From: Mauremys mutica
Lineage: Eukaryota; Chordata; Testudines; Geoemydidae
Length of the DNA stretch: 64,000 nucleotides
Assembly (NCBI RefSeq): GCF_020497125.1
Contig: NC_059079.1
Coordinates: 46,759,114-46,823,113 of the forward strand
Direction: 5' to 3'
Part shown: positions 1-13,300 of the stretch, one piece after another
How positions within the stretch are numbered: position 1 is the first letter of the stretch
Layout of the letters: each line of letters opens with the position of its first letter
Made by a program: the position numbers and the translations under genes
Notes under the pieces: model-generated
Databases searched by the model: none
Told to the model about the DNA's origin: nothing
Seen by the model: the letters and a program-made list of their open reading frames with translations, nothing else

Positions 1-827
1 CCAAGGCCTTCTCTCTCAATCAAAACTGTCTGGTGTGTCCATGCAGGATTCCCATATTTCAGAGGTTCTGGCTGGAATTAGAGAGTTGACTCTGGAAGGA
101 TGATTCTCTGGGGCTTCCTCCTGTATATAAGGCCTTGTTGAGTAATATAGTAACCAGTCACATTGAACCCATCTCTCTTATTTTATTTTGCAGCATTTCA
201 GTTACACATACTAAGTAACATTTTCACTACTAGAAGGAGAACTTATACTAACAAAATTGAACATTGCTTTATTCTGCTCCTGGCTAGAAGCATTATCTTG
301 TGTGGCATCTGACATCAGCTCAGGCTGTGTCAGAGCACTAACAGAATGACTTTGGAGTGGCTGGTTGTACCATAGATGCACTACATCTCTTCAAAAATAC
401 CCTCTGTAGACAATAGCTGTGATTTTCCTATTTGGAGGGGACTGGTTACTCCTTCAAGTGCAGTCTATGGATGGACATAAACCATTCCCTACTAAGGTGA
501 TGATTAGTGGAAATTGTGGCTATGGAATTTTAAAAGGGATTGAGAGTTTACTTTTTTTTTTTTCCAAACAGCAGGACACAACTTGGCTTGAAGACTTATG
601 ACCCTATAAAGATACCAATATGCACTCCAGTATCAACCTGTATCATTTTTCTTTTCATATTATAGACTTCTCAAACAACTAATTTGGATGTGTCCTGCCT
701 TTAGCTGATAGTACAGCTTCATCTAAGCTGTCTATACCAGTTATTTAGTACTACTGAACTGCTTCTGGCACTAATAATTTGCATACAGGCAGTTTCTGAT
801 ACTCCTACCGACATGCCACAGTACTTT
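1..827. other. AT-rich sequence, nothing recognised
   Basis: No open frame resembles a known family, and I see no repeat termini or RNA gene here. Short frames on both strands have no recognisable motifs. Confidence 0.6.
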
Positions 828-873
828 ACTCCATGAGTGGTCCCATTGAATTCAATGGGACTACTTGTGGAGT
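828..873. repeat. 46-bp palindrome with no loop
   Basis: Two 23-base arms (828-850 and 851-873) are inverted copies with three mismatches. The central 22 bases (840-861) are a perfect palindrome around GAATTC. The core CCCATTGA..TCAATGGG recurs elsewhere in the window and is common in small palindromic sauropsid repeats. It is probably a remnant of such an element. Confidence 0.7.
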
Positions 874-3636
874 AAGAGGCTACTACGCATGAGTAAATAT
901 GAGAAACTGGCCACAGAGAATGGTTTTCAACCTAAATCTTGACAGATGCTATTTGAATTGGTTGCACAATTATATATGTGGCACCTGAAATGTTTGAGAG
1001 ACCTCTCAAAACTAGTCACTTGCTGGATTTTTCCAAACTTGATTATTAATCAGAGGTGTCAGGCTTGCTTTGATGTTCCAATCTCACTGGAGCCTTCAGA
1101 CCTTACTGACCCTGTCTCCAAAATAAAAATTCATATTGTGACCTCCTCTCTTGATCCTGGGTCCTGCTGTACTATTTCCACTCTATGGACAATGACGCTA
1201 TGGGAAGATTCTAATCCCTTCACTCACTCTGTATACTAGTCGCACTGTAGTCAATGCAACAATGTATGGCATAAAGGGCTGCTCAATCTGGGTAAATGTC
1301 ATGGGATTTGGCTCTATGTATGAGGAAGGGAAAGAATGCATACAGTCATTAGAAGAAAACAGACAAGCGAAAGACTTTCCAATTACTATTACATTTGAAG
1401 ATAGCAAACAGACAGTGCTTGGACCAGGGATAGAGGCTATTTTGGTGATGCACAGTTTTATGATAAACTGATTTCCTTTCAATGCTGCAAGCTACGTTTC
1501 CTCACGACTGCCAAAAGCACGTGGCTAAATTGTTCAATCCTGGAGTTGTGATCAAGGGTTCCAGTCTCACAACAGCCAGTAATGGGACAGAAAATTTTAA
1601 AACCATATTGGTATCAAAATAATGAAGGCTACCAACTGCTCAGTAGACAAAGGGACTAACACTGCTAGAGAACTGAAAATAAGGCAATAAAACAGCAATC
1701 AAGACAGAAGAATTGATTCCTCCAAGGAGGTAAGAAACTGTTGTCAATAGGCCAAAAAGATAAAAGTATGTTGTTTTGCTTCTCTTTTTAATGATATTTT
1801 AAAGGGTTGTTTAGTGCTTTGGCATTTTTAAGAGGTGATATTCATTTATGTGGCTTGTTAAAGGGTCATTGCCTGTGATATTTTATAAAGGCACTAAGCT
1901 GGACTGGTTTTGTGTGGCTGTTCAAGAAGCTGTATGAAGAGGTACAGCTGATTTTGTGTGGCTGTTCAAAAGAACTGAATGCTAATATGGTAGTTTATAT
2001 TGTATAAATAAATATATAATATGGGTTTGGGTTGCATGTTAAGAGCTTTCTTAAGTGTGTTTTAAAGGGACACAATTGGTTTTACAGTAAAATTGAGTCC
2101 AGATGAGTTGTCTTTTAATAATGACGACATGTTACTAATGTTTCTGAAAAAGTGACTTCTAATTGCATTTTCTTCTCTTGCTTCAAGCAAGACACTTAAC
2201 ATGTCTGTACATGGGGATGCATGTATCCCCATGCATCAAATATGTCACTTTCTCACCAGTGAAACTAATTGGAAAATACTTTGGGATCCTCATTTTCAAG
2301 ACACTGTTTGTATGTGAAATATTACCGTTAGACAAATACATAAGAATAATGTGAATCATATCCCTTCCTAGTCACTATGCAAAAGACTTTCAAACATGCC
2401 AGGTTTCAAATGCAGGAGAACTTAGGTTAGCTCTTATGCCATTGCTTGGACAGAGTAGAGACCATCTAATGCATTATGCACCTCCATGATGTTCTGTTCC
2501 AAACCAAATCTAGCATGTTATGAAGTAGGATGACAGCTATCAAGTGATACCATCCAGCGATTGTGTTTTATGTCTTCCAGGGGATATTTTCCATCCTGCT
2601 TTCATTGGATCAGGGTCTATGATGATTTGTATAGAGAATTTGGTAGGCATTATGAGCACAAACTAAATTCACAAGCTCTTTTTGGGAGACTTTTACATAG
2701 ATGCCACCTCTGTTAAATGGCCCAAACCTTACTGTTCAAACTCTTTACCAGGTAAGCTCACTGTGGATTGGATTTGAATATACAATGTGCAAGAGATGCC
2801 TTCCTGGCTTGTCCATATAGTTTCAGGTTCCAATAATTCTTCAGCCAGCTCTTTTAAAACTCTTGGACAGTTTATCAGGACCTACTGCTATAACAAATGT
2901 GAAAGTTAGTAGCTGCTGTTCAACATGTTTCTGAATTACTGTTGGAATGGAAAAAAGTTTACATCATCATCATCATCATCAGATATGAATACATCATCCT
3001 GCTGTTTCCAAATACTGAATAGAAATACTTATTGGACACTTCTGCCTTTCCTGAATTATTATTTATGATTCTACTATTTACTTGTTGTAATGGACCAACA
3101 CATTATGAGGATTCATTTTGTTTGTAATATACTTAAATTCCTTAACTCTGATGGCCTTTAATGTCTCCTTGGTTTTCTCTCTCTCTTTTTTTTGGTGGGG
3201 GGAGGTTGTGGTGGGGTGGTGGTGGGGTGCTTCTCTTATGAATTTTCTATAATTCTTAACTTCTAATTTGTATTATGGCTATCAACTTGCTTCTCTCCCT
3301 CCCCTCCCCTCCCGCATTTTTATACCCACTTTTACTACACCTTTAAGCCAGTTTGTTTGTTTTTTTTCAAAACCGGAGTAGCCTTTCTGTCTTGAGTATA
3401 GCATTGGGGCTTTGGAGGCTGCTAGTAAAATATTCTTAAATATTTCCCAATCATCATTCACATTTTTCTATATAAATATTTGAACTGATTTGGTTCATAA
3501 TTGTTTTCACCTTTGTGAAATGGGCACTTTTAAAGCTATATATATACACACACATCATAGATTGTGTGTTGAAACATGTTTTAAACTAGTAAATTATCAT
3601 CTATAATTTTTAGAAATTCGGAAGACTTTGTATCAT
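874..3636. other. AT-rich sequence, nothing recognised apart from short simple repeats
   Basis: There is no convincing coding sequence. A small perfect hairpin (CATGGGGAT / ATCCCCATG) lies near 2210-2233, a CAT microsatellite at 2962, and a G/T-rich low-complexity tract near 3180-3230. The short frames at 946-1239, 1262-1471 and 2163-2354 have no recognisable domain. Confidence 0.55.
2962..2981. repeat. (CAT)n microsatellite
   Basis: About six and a half uninterrupted CAT units. Confidence 0.9.
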
Positions 3637-4075
3637 GAGACCCTCCAGCATGTGTCACCCAGATTGAAGTCCCTCATGATAACATAGGTAATTAATGAGC
3701 CAGTCATCCTGTTCTCTAACATGATTCGCTGGTCTGTAGCAGACAACAGTTAATACCCAGTCTTGGCTTTATCTGTCAGAACACTGATTCATAAGCATTC
3801 AAGATAATTTGTGTCCAACTTGTCAGTGAGTCCGAAACAGATATTGCCATTTTTGATAGTATGCTACTCCCTCTCCCTTTTTGCCCATTTGATCTTTCCT
3901 AAATAGGTAATAACCATTGATTTTAATATTCTGATCATGCAAATTTTCCCACCTGGTTTCAGTATTTCCAATTAGGTTGAATTTATCTTCATAAATAAGA
4001 AAATCCAATTCCTCTTGTTTATTACCCAGAGTCCTGCATTGATGCCTAGACACAGACTTTCTTCTCTTCATATCC
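3637..4075 (-). pseudogene. CR1-type LINE ORF2 fragment, AP-endonuclease domain (decayed)
   Basis: The minus strand from about 4071 to 3823 stays open for 82 codons. It carries the order of motifs typical of the N-terminal apurinic-endonuclease domain of CR1 ORF2: GNKQEELDFL, then LIGNTETRWENLHD (usually ITETWWD..HDW), then GYYLFRKDQMGKKGEGVAYY. About 140 codons after that start, near 3650-3665, the minus strand reads VIMRDFNLGDTCW, which matches the family motif VVMGDFN..D..W with the glycine changed to arginine. Stops and frame changes lie between the two parts, and no reverse transcriptase follows. In an intact element this domain nicks target DNA for target-primed reverse transcription. 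This copy is a dead, truncated remnant. The motif reading is direct; the CR1 assignment is from family knowledge. Confidence 0.75.
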
Positions 4076-4313
4076 TTTGGTGCCTTAATTTTTTTCTGAA
4101 CATCTTAATTTTGTTCTAAATGAATGCTCATTTGTTCCTTTTCACTCTGAAACTGTTGATCAATATGGCAAGATTCCTGTGTGCAGGAGATGGAACTGGA
4201 CCAAGACTACAGAGCTCACTCATACAAGAGCTGAGAATGATCTCAGCACTCACTGCATTTTCAACTAAATGCAAAAAACCTCATTTATTTGATTTAGTTT
4301 TCCCTCAGAAAGT

Positions 4314-4336
4314 GTGCGTGCGCTCTCTCTCTCTTG

Positions 4337-4402
<66 letters not shown>
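4314..4402. repeat. Compound (CT)n-(CA)n microsatellite
   Basis: A GCGCGCTCT lead passes into about 13 CT units and then about 15 CA units. A short T/TTTG low-complexity tract follows at about 4440-4475. The open frame ending at 4407 is produced by this simple sequence and is not a gene. Confidence 0.95.
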
Positions 4403-4403
<1 letters not shown>

Positions 4404-6899
4404 TTAATCTAGAAAATGCTGAGAAGATGTAAATTAGATTTTTTTGGGTTTTTTTTTTGTTTGTTTGTTTGTTTTGAACACTTGGAGCCAAAAGTACTAG
4501 GATAGATAGATAATATGTTATTTATTAAACAGTGCAGTAGTCACACAAGAGACAATTCAGACAAAACTCAGGGTTTTGTTAATCTGTCCTTGGAAATTAA
4601 GATGTGCAATTTCTCAAAATATTGTACTACTTTTTAAAACAGATAAGTCCTTCTTTATCAATGAGAATATAATTGTATATTTAGTTGGTCAAAATAATCT
4701 AAATTTCTTTGGAATTGTGCACAGTGACATGAACAGTTTGACGAATCCTTTTCTGTGTATTCTTCATGTTTCTATAAAGCTTTATAGGCTGAAACAAGCT
4801 GTATAAGCACAGATAAGAAATTGTAGCCACATGATAATTATATGGTTCATGAAATTAAGGGAATTTAGATAGAAAATGAATTTATCAAGTAGAATTACAT
4901 TTTAAAAAAACTTAAGTTTAGAACTTGATAGATCAATACTTGGTTGGATACTGCATCATTTAGTACACATGTTCAGCAGCTTCCTGATATGTATGACATT
5001 TACAGCATATATTTAATTTCTTAGTGCTCCTGGTACCTCAAAGATGGTTAATAGTCCATTTTCCCTTAGTATTCCATGTTGCCTTGGCTATACCTATTGC
5101 TGAGTGCACTTTGACCGACTTTTACTGAGTAAAATGTGTATTATTGTAACAAAATGTCAGCATTCTAGCTCTTCTCCCCTAACACCCTTCCCCTGCTCCC
5201 CCCGGGGGACTTTAAAGGGCATGTGAAAGAAGAAAAATAAATGCTAGAGTTACAGTCATAGAAGGGTGGGTACCTCTTATTCTGAATCAAAGAAACCTGA
5301 CGTTTTCCTTCTTGGTAGATTTTAGTAATCTAAAAGCAAAATGATTTTCTTAAATACTCAATTTCATCAGCTGTGCTTTTTCTGCTGGGTTTCCAGAGCT
5401 GTTTGTATTTTGACGGGGGGAGGGGAGGGGGGGGAAAGCTGTTTTGATAATATTGAGTAGATAGTAAAGAATAATAGAAAAAACAATGGGCACAGGTTAT
5501 CTTCCATGCTCTGGTGCTTTCAAGTAGGGAAAGTTAACTGCTGTGCACAGCAGTGAGTGGAGTATTCATGCAGTGAGCAGCTGTCTACCTTGGAATAACG
5601 TGTGTTTAAAAATACCTTATGCTCCAGGTAATTTTGGCTTTACAGTCCAATAAGCTTCAGCTGCTCTCAAGGACAAAGCTCAAGATATCAAGCTGTCTAG
5701 AGAGCTATTTACTGGTTTGTTTTAGACAGAGCCTGAATGTCCAAAACAAATTAAAATTCAAAACTTTAGTATAGTAAATACAGAAGGGTTAGGAGTACAG
5801 TTGTGTTTCATGTAACTAGGGAATACAACATATGGGCCCAATCCTGAGAGAAGGCAGAGGGAGTGGAGGGTGCTCAATGGTTTACAGATGTGCTCAAGCA
5901 CCTCAGCCTGAAACCAACAAATTGTAGCCCACTTTTTAATGAAGGTAAATGGGCCAGAGCCTCAGCTCAATTCTGGCTCCTTTACACTGCTCTTACAGTG
6001 CAAGGTTACCTTGTAAGCCATTAGAAACCACCAGCTGTGATTTCACTAGCATAAAGGAATCTCCAGTTTGTGTAGGAATAGCATTGTCCTCTCCACCTAG
6101 AATATGTACCAGAGTTATGGCAGAGGGATGAGAAACCAGAGCACCACTCTTCTCCTGTTCTCCTCCACTGCAGAAGAGCCCATTGGAGGATGCTACACCC
6201 AGGCAAATTTTAGATTACAGCCTTAAAGCTGTTCTAACATGAATTAGGAGACAAACTGTTTACCAGCGAGTCCCAGGATTATGGGGATGAAGGAAGAAGT
6301 GGCATAAAGTCACCGTTTTCCCTTCCCCTCTTTGGTATTTTATTTGTATCCCTGGCATTTAGGCAGTAGAGCATCCTTGCTCCCACAGAGCTTGATGAAG
6401 CTGATGGGATGACTCATTCTGCCAAATTTAGAAGCCTGTCAAAACCACCAGGTTCTAGATTTAGAACAAAATTAGAAAGGAAAAAAAAGAAGAAAAGCAA
6501 ACCTAAGAGCGTATTAAGTGATGTAAATTGGCCAACTATAGACTTCTCAGGAGCTATGCTGAATTACATTGCTTAAGGATCTGGCTCATATTTTAAATTA
6601 TATTATCCTCATAAAATTATGGATAATTATGAGAATAAGTGTTTTGTGACGCTTAAAACAATGGGTTCTGCCATTGTTGATTTCTGCATACATATTTATA
6701 TAGAGTAACTGCTGGATTTCTTTTTTAATGTTCTGTCAAGTATTTCCCTAAAAAATAGATGTTGGGGGCTTCACTTTTAACCCATTTTCCCCACCCTTCC
6801 ATAAACATATTTGTTATGGGAACTCCCACTGCCCATCCTCATTTTTCTCTCCTAAAGTAAACAGAGTAATGCTCATCTAAATCAACTGAGTAGTCCTTA
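4403..6899. other. AT-rich sequence, nothing recognised
   Basis: I found no coding, RNA or transposon signature apart from the guanine-rich tract at 5415. The 5949-6131 frame and its overlapping minus-strand frame have no recognisable domain. Confidence 0.55.
5415..5434 (+). repeat. G-rich tract, possible G-quadruplex
   Basis: The tract is runs of 6, 4 and 8 guanines separated by single adenines. The long last run could supply two tracts, so an intramolecular quadruplex is possible. Confidence 0.6.
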
Positions 6900-7007
6900 G
6901 GGTGACCAGATACCAAGTGTCAAAAATTGGGATGGGGTAGTGGGTAGTAGATGCCTACATAAGACAAAGACCCAAGTATCTCTGAAATTGGGACATCTGG
7001 TCATCCT
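6900..7007. mobile_element. Short DNA-transposon MITE (GGGTGACCAGAT family)
   Basis: The left end GGGTGACCAGAT and the right end ATCTGGTCATCC are inverted copies with one mismatch, 108 bp overall. The inside is non-coding. I recognise the ends as a common turtle MITE. No clear TSD remains, so the superfamily is not settled. Confidence 0.65.
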
Positions 7008-7230
7008 CGCAGTAGGGACAAGTTCATACAGACATAAGCAGCTACAGCCCCCCCTGACTTCAATGGAGTGGCATCAATGACCACTGGGGCTGAATTAGAT
7101 CCAACAAGACTATTCACTAAGGTCCTGATCCAACACCCATTGAAATCAATAGAAAAAGATGGACATCAGTAGACCCTACAGAAAGCCAAGTAGAATTCTG
7201 TCCAGTATTCAAGATAATAGTGAATACATA

Positions 7231-7316
7231 TGGGGTGAAATCCTAGCACCATGGAAGTCAGTGGTAAACCCCGACCACCACCACTGATATCAATGGCATC
7301 CGGATTTTATCCAGAG
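7231..7316. repeat. Small palindromic repeat (GTGAAATCCT...GGATTTTATC)
   Basis: The left arm GGTGAAATCCTAGCACCATGG and a degenerate inverted right arm, ATGGCATCCGGATTTTATC, surround a short CA-rich centre. Similar layouts appear near 14127-14190 and 47581-47660. It looks like an eroded foldback element. Confidence 0.5.
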
Positions 7317-7320
7317 TGTT

Positions 7321-7467
7321 TTAGGGTATGTCTACATGGCATAAAAAAAAAAAAAAACCACCACTTTGCACCAGTGAGTCTCAGAGCTGGGTTTAGAGAC
7401 TGGAGCTCACATTACAGTGCAGCAAAATAAAGCCAACCTAAGGTTATACCATGTAGACATAACCTTA
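7321..7467. mobile_element. PIF/Harbinger-type MITE with TTA target-site duplication
   Basis: The element proper is 7324-7464 (141 bp). The left terminus GGGTATGTCTACATGGCAT and the reverse complement of the right terminus, GGTTATGTCTACATGGTAT, match at 17 of 19 positions. Both sides carry TTA (7321-7323 and 7465-7467), the TWA duplication typical of PIF/Harbinger. An A-tract fills part of the inside and there is no coding sequence. Confidence 0.85.
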
Positions 7468-9871
7468 GGGGTTCAGACCTGAGTCCTTGAGTATGTGAGT
7501 GCTAGATGAGCAGTCTTTACTCACATGAGTATTGAAACTAACTGTACTACACATGAGTAAGAACTCCCCATATGTATAAAGTTTTGCAGAGATGATGCAC
7601 TGTTGGGCACTCAAGTCTTTTTAAAATCTCAATCCCTTTTAAAATTCCATAATCACTGAGCAAGCAGTAGACTTCATTTCTCTCTTCCTTTAAAGAACAT
7701 ATCTCCAGTTGATTAAGGATAATGTTTATGGCATTGCAGTATACCAAGCAATAAACTTATTTTTAGTTGACCACATGCAAAAGAGGGGTGAAAGATTACT
7801 TGCATAAAAATTTACTGGTGTTTGTAAATTATGGTTTCAACTTATTTTGGAGCACCCATGAATTAAATATATTGTTTTATTGATACTGAATATTCCACAG
7901 GTTCATCCATTTTAGGTTGTCTTTATATTGAATTATATATATATACACACATGTCAAAATAATGGGAAAATATTACTTTTTCTTTTAAAAAATACTTTTT
8001 TTATTGTGTTATGAATGTAACCATTTACTAAAGTTTTAAAATACTGGCAAAAATGCAAGTGTGGTACAGCTACAACTGATTTTACAAGAACAACTTTCAT
8101 AGTTCAATCACCCTCCCCCCCCATTGTCATTTCATGTGTATTTTTATGATGTATGGTCGTGTACCACTTTAGGTGATAGACAATGGATATTTCTTATAAA
8201 AATACCTTGGAACCTAAGCTGAAACCTGAATACAGATGAAATATTAACCAAACAATTCGTTTAGTACAAAATATATTATAGATCACAATAATGAGTTGTG
8301 AATATAAATCTGATATGACAACATGATTGACAACCACAGACTGTGTTAAAAATGCTGTGATGAAGCTTCAACCCAAGGGTAATTTAAACTTTCATCTCAC
8401 TGAAAATATATTAACATCTATCTCACCTTCAATTGCCTATACATAAGGACAGATGTTACATTCATACAGGTGTTTTGGGGATGCTTTTTAAAATATTACC
8501 AATACATGGCCAAAAAAGCATGTCATTTTCTGCTTTAAGCTTGATATTGTAATTTGAGAAGAAAGGAATAATGGTTGCTGCATTGGGAGCCCAAAAATTA
8601 ATAAGGAGAAAGCCCATAAATGTTGTAAGAAGAGAACAGCAGACTGTAAGTACAAAGAGTGACAGAAAGGAACATAAAAGGCTTGATGATATAGGACACA
8701 ATGGCTAATGTAATTCATATCCTACTCAAAAAGTGTGTGCCATCCTTTTATATAATCTGTATTAAAAGTTTTTCATCAAGTTTTCATAATGTATTTTCTT
8801 ATTCCAAGATACAGAAACCACACACAGTATGATTTCCAGATAGAGGAGAAAAACATAACAGTGCATTCCCTTGTCCCATTTTCCTTTTCCAAGAAACACA
8901 CCATTTTTCATTCTTGAAGTGAATTTCTTTATTCAATTTCAAGAGACAGGCATATAAGTAGAAAGTACAATCCTTTCTTTCATATTTGTCAGTGTAGGCA
9001 CTACTCTTGATAGTATCTTGAATATGGCCAGTTTTGAATAGTACTGAATGCCCTGTACTCCCACCTCTTTGTTTTGCTAGCTGGAAGAAAAGGGGCATTT
9101 CCCCTTTAAAGACTTCCTTACAATGAGTGGCAAGAAGGGAGAAAGTTTACAGGGATGGACAGGAGGGGCAGGAAGCAGTTGAGGCCAGGTTAAGAGACAG
9201 TCAGTGCCCTGCCTTTCCTTCTGACTAGAAGAGAGAGATTGTTGAGGGGGGTAAGGGTGGGAATGGGAAATCAGTGGAATTTCACATGTCAGGAGTCCAG
9301 GATTGGGACTTAAAGTTGAAACATCACCATATTTCAGAACATTAAGATCTTTTAAGTTTCTAAATATCTGAAAAATATCATTAGTATATAATTTCAAGGC
9401 ATAAAAAGATCTATTAAGACTAATATAATGGGAGGATGTATTAAAATCCACTAACACTGCAGGAAAGCTCATGAATTCAAAATAATACCATTATTAAGGT
9501 GCCATAGAGCCTATCTCTCCTCTGATATAAAAAAGCAGGAAAGACTGCTTCAGGAAAAAGGGAAGGAAAAAACAAACTTAAGAGAACTGAGGGGTCTTTT
9601 GTTTCTGTTTTTTAAATCTGAATAATTGAAGATGTTGAAAAATCATGGAGAAATAGGAATGTTAAAAATAAAAGTTGTGGAAAACAAACCTAACTACTGA
9701 TTTCAAACAAAAACCAAAACCACTCCCTGATGCAGGTAATTACTATCCAATAAGTATATTTTTATCCCTAGTTAAATAGAATAATCCTTAGGTATACTGC
9801 TCTTTGGCAACTACATCTGCATCACTGCACTGAGCAATTTATTAGCAGAAATATATTGGAGGTAAAATTCA
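7468..9871. other. AT-rich sequence, nothing recognised
   Basis: The frames at 8462-8718, 8799-9098 and 9077-9472 (minus strand) lack recognisable motifs. The last is proline/serine-rich over a GC-richer patch at 9100-9320 that I cannot identify. Confidence 0.5.
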
Positions 9872-9955
9872 AATTTGTATTACAGTAGCACCTAGAGTTC
9901 CCTGACTGGGGCTTCATTATGATAAGCACTATATAAACATGCAATAAAGACACAT
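9872..9955 (-). repeat. Old dispersed repeat tail (TAGCACCTAG family), minus strand
   Basis: TTACAGTAGCACCTAGAG, TGACTGGGGC and an AATAAA-like end form the antisense of a widespread sauropsid repeat whose sense strand reads CTAGCAC...GGGGC...TAGGTGCTAC. Sense copies lie at 16785 and 29035. The exact family (L2, CR1 or CORE-SINE) is uncertain. Confidence 0.5.
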
Positions 9956-10235
9956 GAAAGTCTTGGCAAAATGAAGGCCTAGGTTAATGACAGCAGGAAA
10001 CAAGTAGATGAGCCAAACAACTGGGTTGGGAATAGCATTGAAGAGAGAGCAGGAACTAAAATATATATATAATTAAGCAAGAGACAATTAAGGGAATGAA
10101 AATAGTGTACATATGTTTGATAGGTGAATTCTAGAGCTTGGGCCACATTAATATTTTCTGCTCACTTAGTTGTATAACTTGTATAAACTTGCACAAATTC
10201 AAGATATACCTTTTAGAGTCTGGGCAGTCATTCAT

Positions 10236-10362
10236 GGAGGAATTTTCAAAAGCACTGACCATTAGATTAACCTTTTTCCCATTAAAAGCAATAGTAAACA
10301 ATTGACTTTGGGAGCAGAGTGGGGTCAACTCTGAGTGCTTTTGAAAAATCTTACCTAGAGGT
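10236..10362. repeat. Palindromic repeat (ATTTTCAAAAGCACT...GTGCTTTTGAAAAAT)
   Basis: The left arm GGAATTTTCAAAAGCACTGA and the right arm GAGTGCTTTTGAAAAATCTT are inverted copies. The spacer has no coding content. A related foldback lies at 18808-18914. Confidence 0.6.
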
Positions 10363-13300
10363 CACATACTGAAAAAGATACAAATGATCACAAACACACA
10401 CAGAATTTATATACTAAAATACTTCATGAACTTTGGGGATATCAAAACTTCCTCAGTGCACTGTGTGAACTCTTATTTTTCCAACAATAGAGGTCAGTTT
10501 ACTATTTGACTTCTTTCAGAATGAGGAAATGCCAGAACAGTGTCATTCCACAAAATAAACTGTTTTGGAAATATACTACACAAAAGAAAAAATAAGAGGC
10601 TATTAAATCAATTTTCTATTTCGACACTCTTTTTGTAACTCAAAACATGTCGAGATTATTTTCTAAATTTCCTTTGGGACTAAGATCTAACCACAATTGA
10701 TTTCTTTTAGAAGCATTGAAAAATATATCAATCTGCTAAATATTGGGTGAATACAGTTCAGACCTCTAATGAACTACAGCAACCTTCACATTCATATTTA
10801 TTGCTTACATTAGCAGTTTTAGCTGTATTCAACCAACAGCTGAAAAATATTCACTAGGGTTGTCTGAAAGTTTATCTATGTTTACTTTTGACTAAACAAG
10901 ATGTTTAGATGGCACAATTTCTAAGTGTTCTTATTTATGTCAAAATCCTCAGTCTTAATTCACGGAAGATTCCCATTAACTGCAGGTGCTTTGCTTTATG
11001 CAGTTACACCAGGACAAACATGGAGTGGTACTCACTGAACCTGATTCAGATGTGTAACTCCTGGTGCCACATGAACACAGTTATTGGTATCTTCATATGT
11101 ATAGACAGATAATTACACTGTCACAACAGAAACTATATTCTCCTGTGCTGAAGCTCATGCTAATCTTGCTCTTATTCAGGTATAATATATATACTACCTT
11201 GCTAGAGTTTAAAACCTTTTATATTCAGCAATATTTAACATTTCCATGGGGAGGGGCAAACTTGATAGAAATAGCTGTGCTCTGCAATGTGTTTTTTTTT
11301 TTAATCTCACTGAATAGGTTCATAGAGTGGTGCTGATACAAATCAACTCATCTACAGCCTTTTTTGCAACTGGCCTTTCAAACTGTAATTTACAGATGTT
11401 TTATTAAGGAGACTTAGTCCTTCATTCAGCTATAAAACTGCACCAGCAAGCCGTGCACAAATTTGATTACGTCTTGTTAATTTTTTATTACTTTCTGGAA
11501 GCAATAGATTTAACCCTTATGGATAACAGCTCAGTCTTAAAACACACTGAAAAAATTAGCTGAAAGCATCTCATTCTACAAAAATGCTAATTAAATATAA
11601 TAGTGAAATTAAAACAATCAGCAAAAAATACCTTTTTTAAAGCAATTTCACTACATGCAATAAGACTCCCCAGATCTTTTAAAAAATAAAACGGACAAGT
11701 TGCGTCTCTCCTCAGTGCGGGTACACAATGCAATGAGCCTTCTCTTTCTTCTAATTCTGAAATAACTCCCTTGAGCACACATCCCTCAACAGAGCGATGG
11801 GAAGGGAAAGGGAGGTAGTGTTATAATGGACACATCTTCTATCTCTGTGAAATGAGTGGATGTGCTGCAACAGGTGGCACTCCAAAGAGATGTGCAATAT
11901 GTGTACACACACACGACACCCTACACTAGATGGAGCTGGTGGAGAGATAATCCAAAAGTCCTAGGCATCATGCAAACAAGCACGGAGAGACTCTTTCTAC
12001 CCCAACCAGCTTACAACCAAAAAGAAACAAACTAAACCAAACACCCAAACCACAACACCAATAGATAAAGGGACAGGGACAGGAAGTCTACAAAGTTATT
12101 TTTCTCCCTCTTTCTCGTTTGAGGGGGAGAATAGGGTTTGGGGCAATAGCAGTTGGGGTAACAGGATCAAGGCAAGAGAGGAAGGAGAAGGGGGCAGACA
12201 GAGAAAAGCATCGAGGAAATGGCTGGTGTGTATGGCAGTAAAAAGACCATAAAGGAAAGCCAAACAATCAGTCAGCAGAAAATAAGAGAATTCAGTCTGT
12301 TAATATCATTGGCATCTGGGGGCTATGAAGGTATCACCTGGTGCCCCTAGAGTGGGGAGTTGTCTCTGAGTAACCCCCCACCCCACTGGAATCCAGAAAA
12401 GACCACAGCACCTCTTGACACAGACTTCCACACATGGATCATTCTTCCCTTTAAACCTGTTAGTTTCCTATCAGACCTACTCCTTCCAATCTCTCTCATG
12501 ATTATGCTGTATGAACAGTAATGTACCAAATGCTGGTAGAACCCAAGCTTATTGCGACTATGTGTATAAATGCAGGATTATATGGAGGATGATACTGGTT
12601 GTTTCATAGATGAGTTCTTGGTAAGGGACACAGCCACACACAAAATTGACATCACCAGTATCTAATAGCCTTGGAGCAAGTTGATTAAAGTTTTCTTCCT
12701 TTCCCCTTCTTCTGAACTCATTTCATGCTCTCTGGTAAATTAAAGCTAGTGATAAATGGGGATTAGAGTGCTAATGATATTTAGAAATGTGTAGAGACTT
12801 AGAAGTGCCACTGTAACAATACTCTCTGCTTAGGCCTGTTTGAAGTTCAAGATAATCACATTCTCCCAATTAAAGACAAAAACAAAACAAAACAAAAACA
12901 TAAAAAGGAACCTCCGTCCTTGAAAACTCACCCTGACACAGACATCCAACATACCAAAACGTTCATCCAAAAGCTTCTCTGAATAAAACAATCTTATAGT
13001 GGGATCTGAATATGACCAAGCTTTGGCTCTGACTGAAGTCAGGGGAGTTTATATCAAAAGTAGAGGCTTTTAACTCAGGTTCTCAGAGAATGGCCTATCA
13101 TCAATCATGGAAAGACAACTTCCAGCTGCTGACAGCTGGGATGCTACATCACACTGTATCTGTTGTGATGAGGCATACTACTAACCAATTTCTGGGCTCA
13201 AGCAGGTTAAGAAAAAGTCACAAGAATCAAACAAAATACGTATTTATCTGTGTAGCATGTCGACAGTGCAATCAATGATAATGCAAGTGGCCATGTATAA

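Noticed and set aside
4120..4407. 95-codon frame ending in SLSLSLS and HTHTHT repeats
   Set aside because: The C-terminal half is translated microsatellite.
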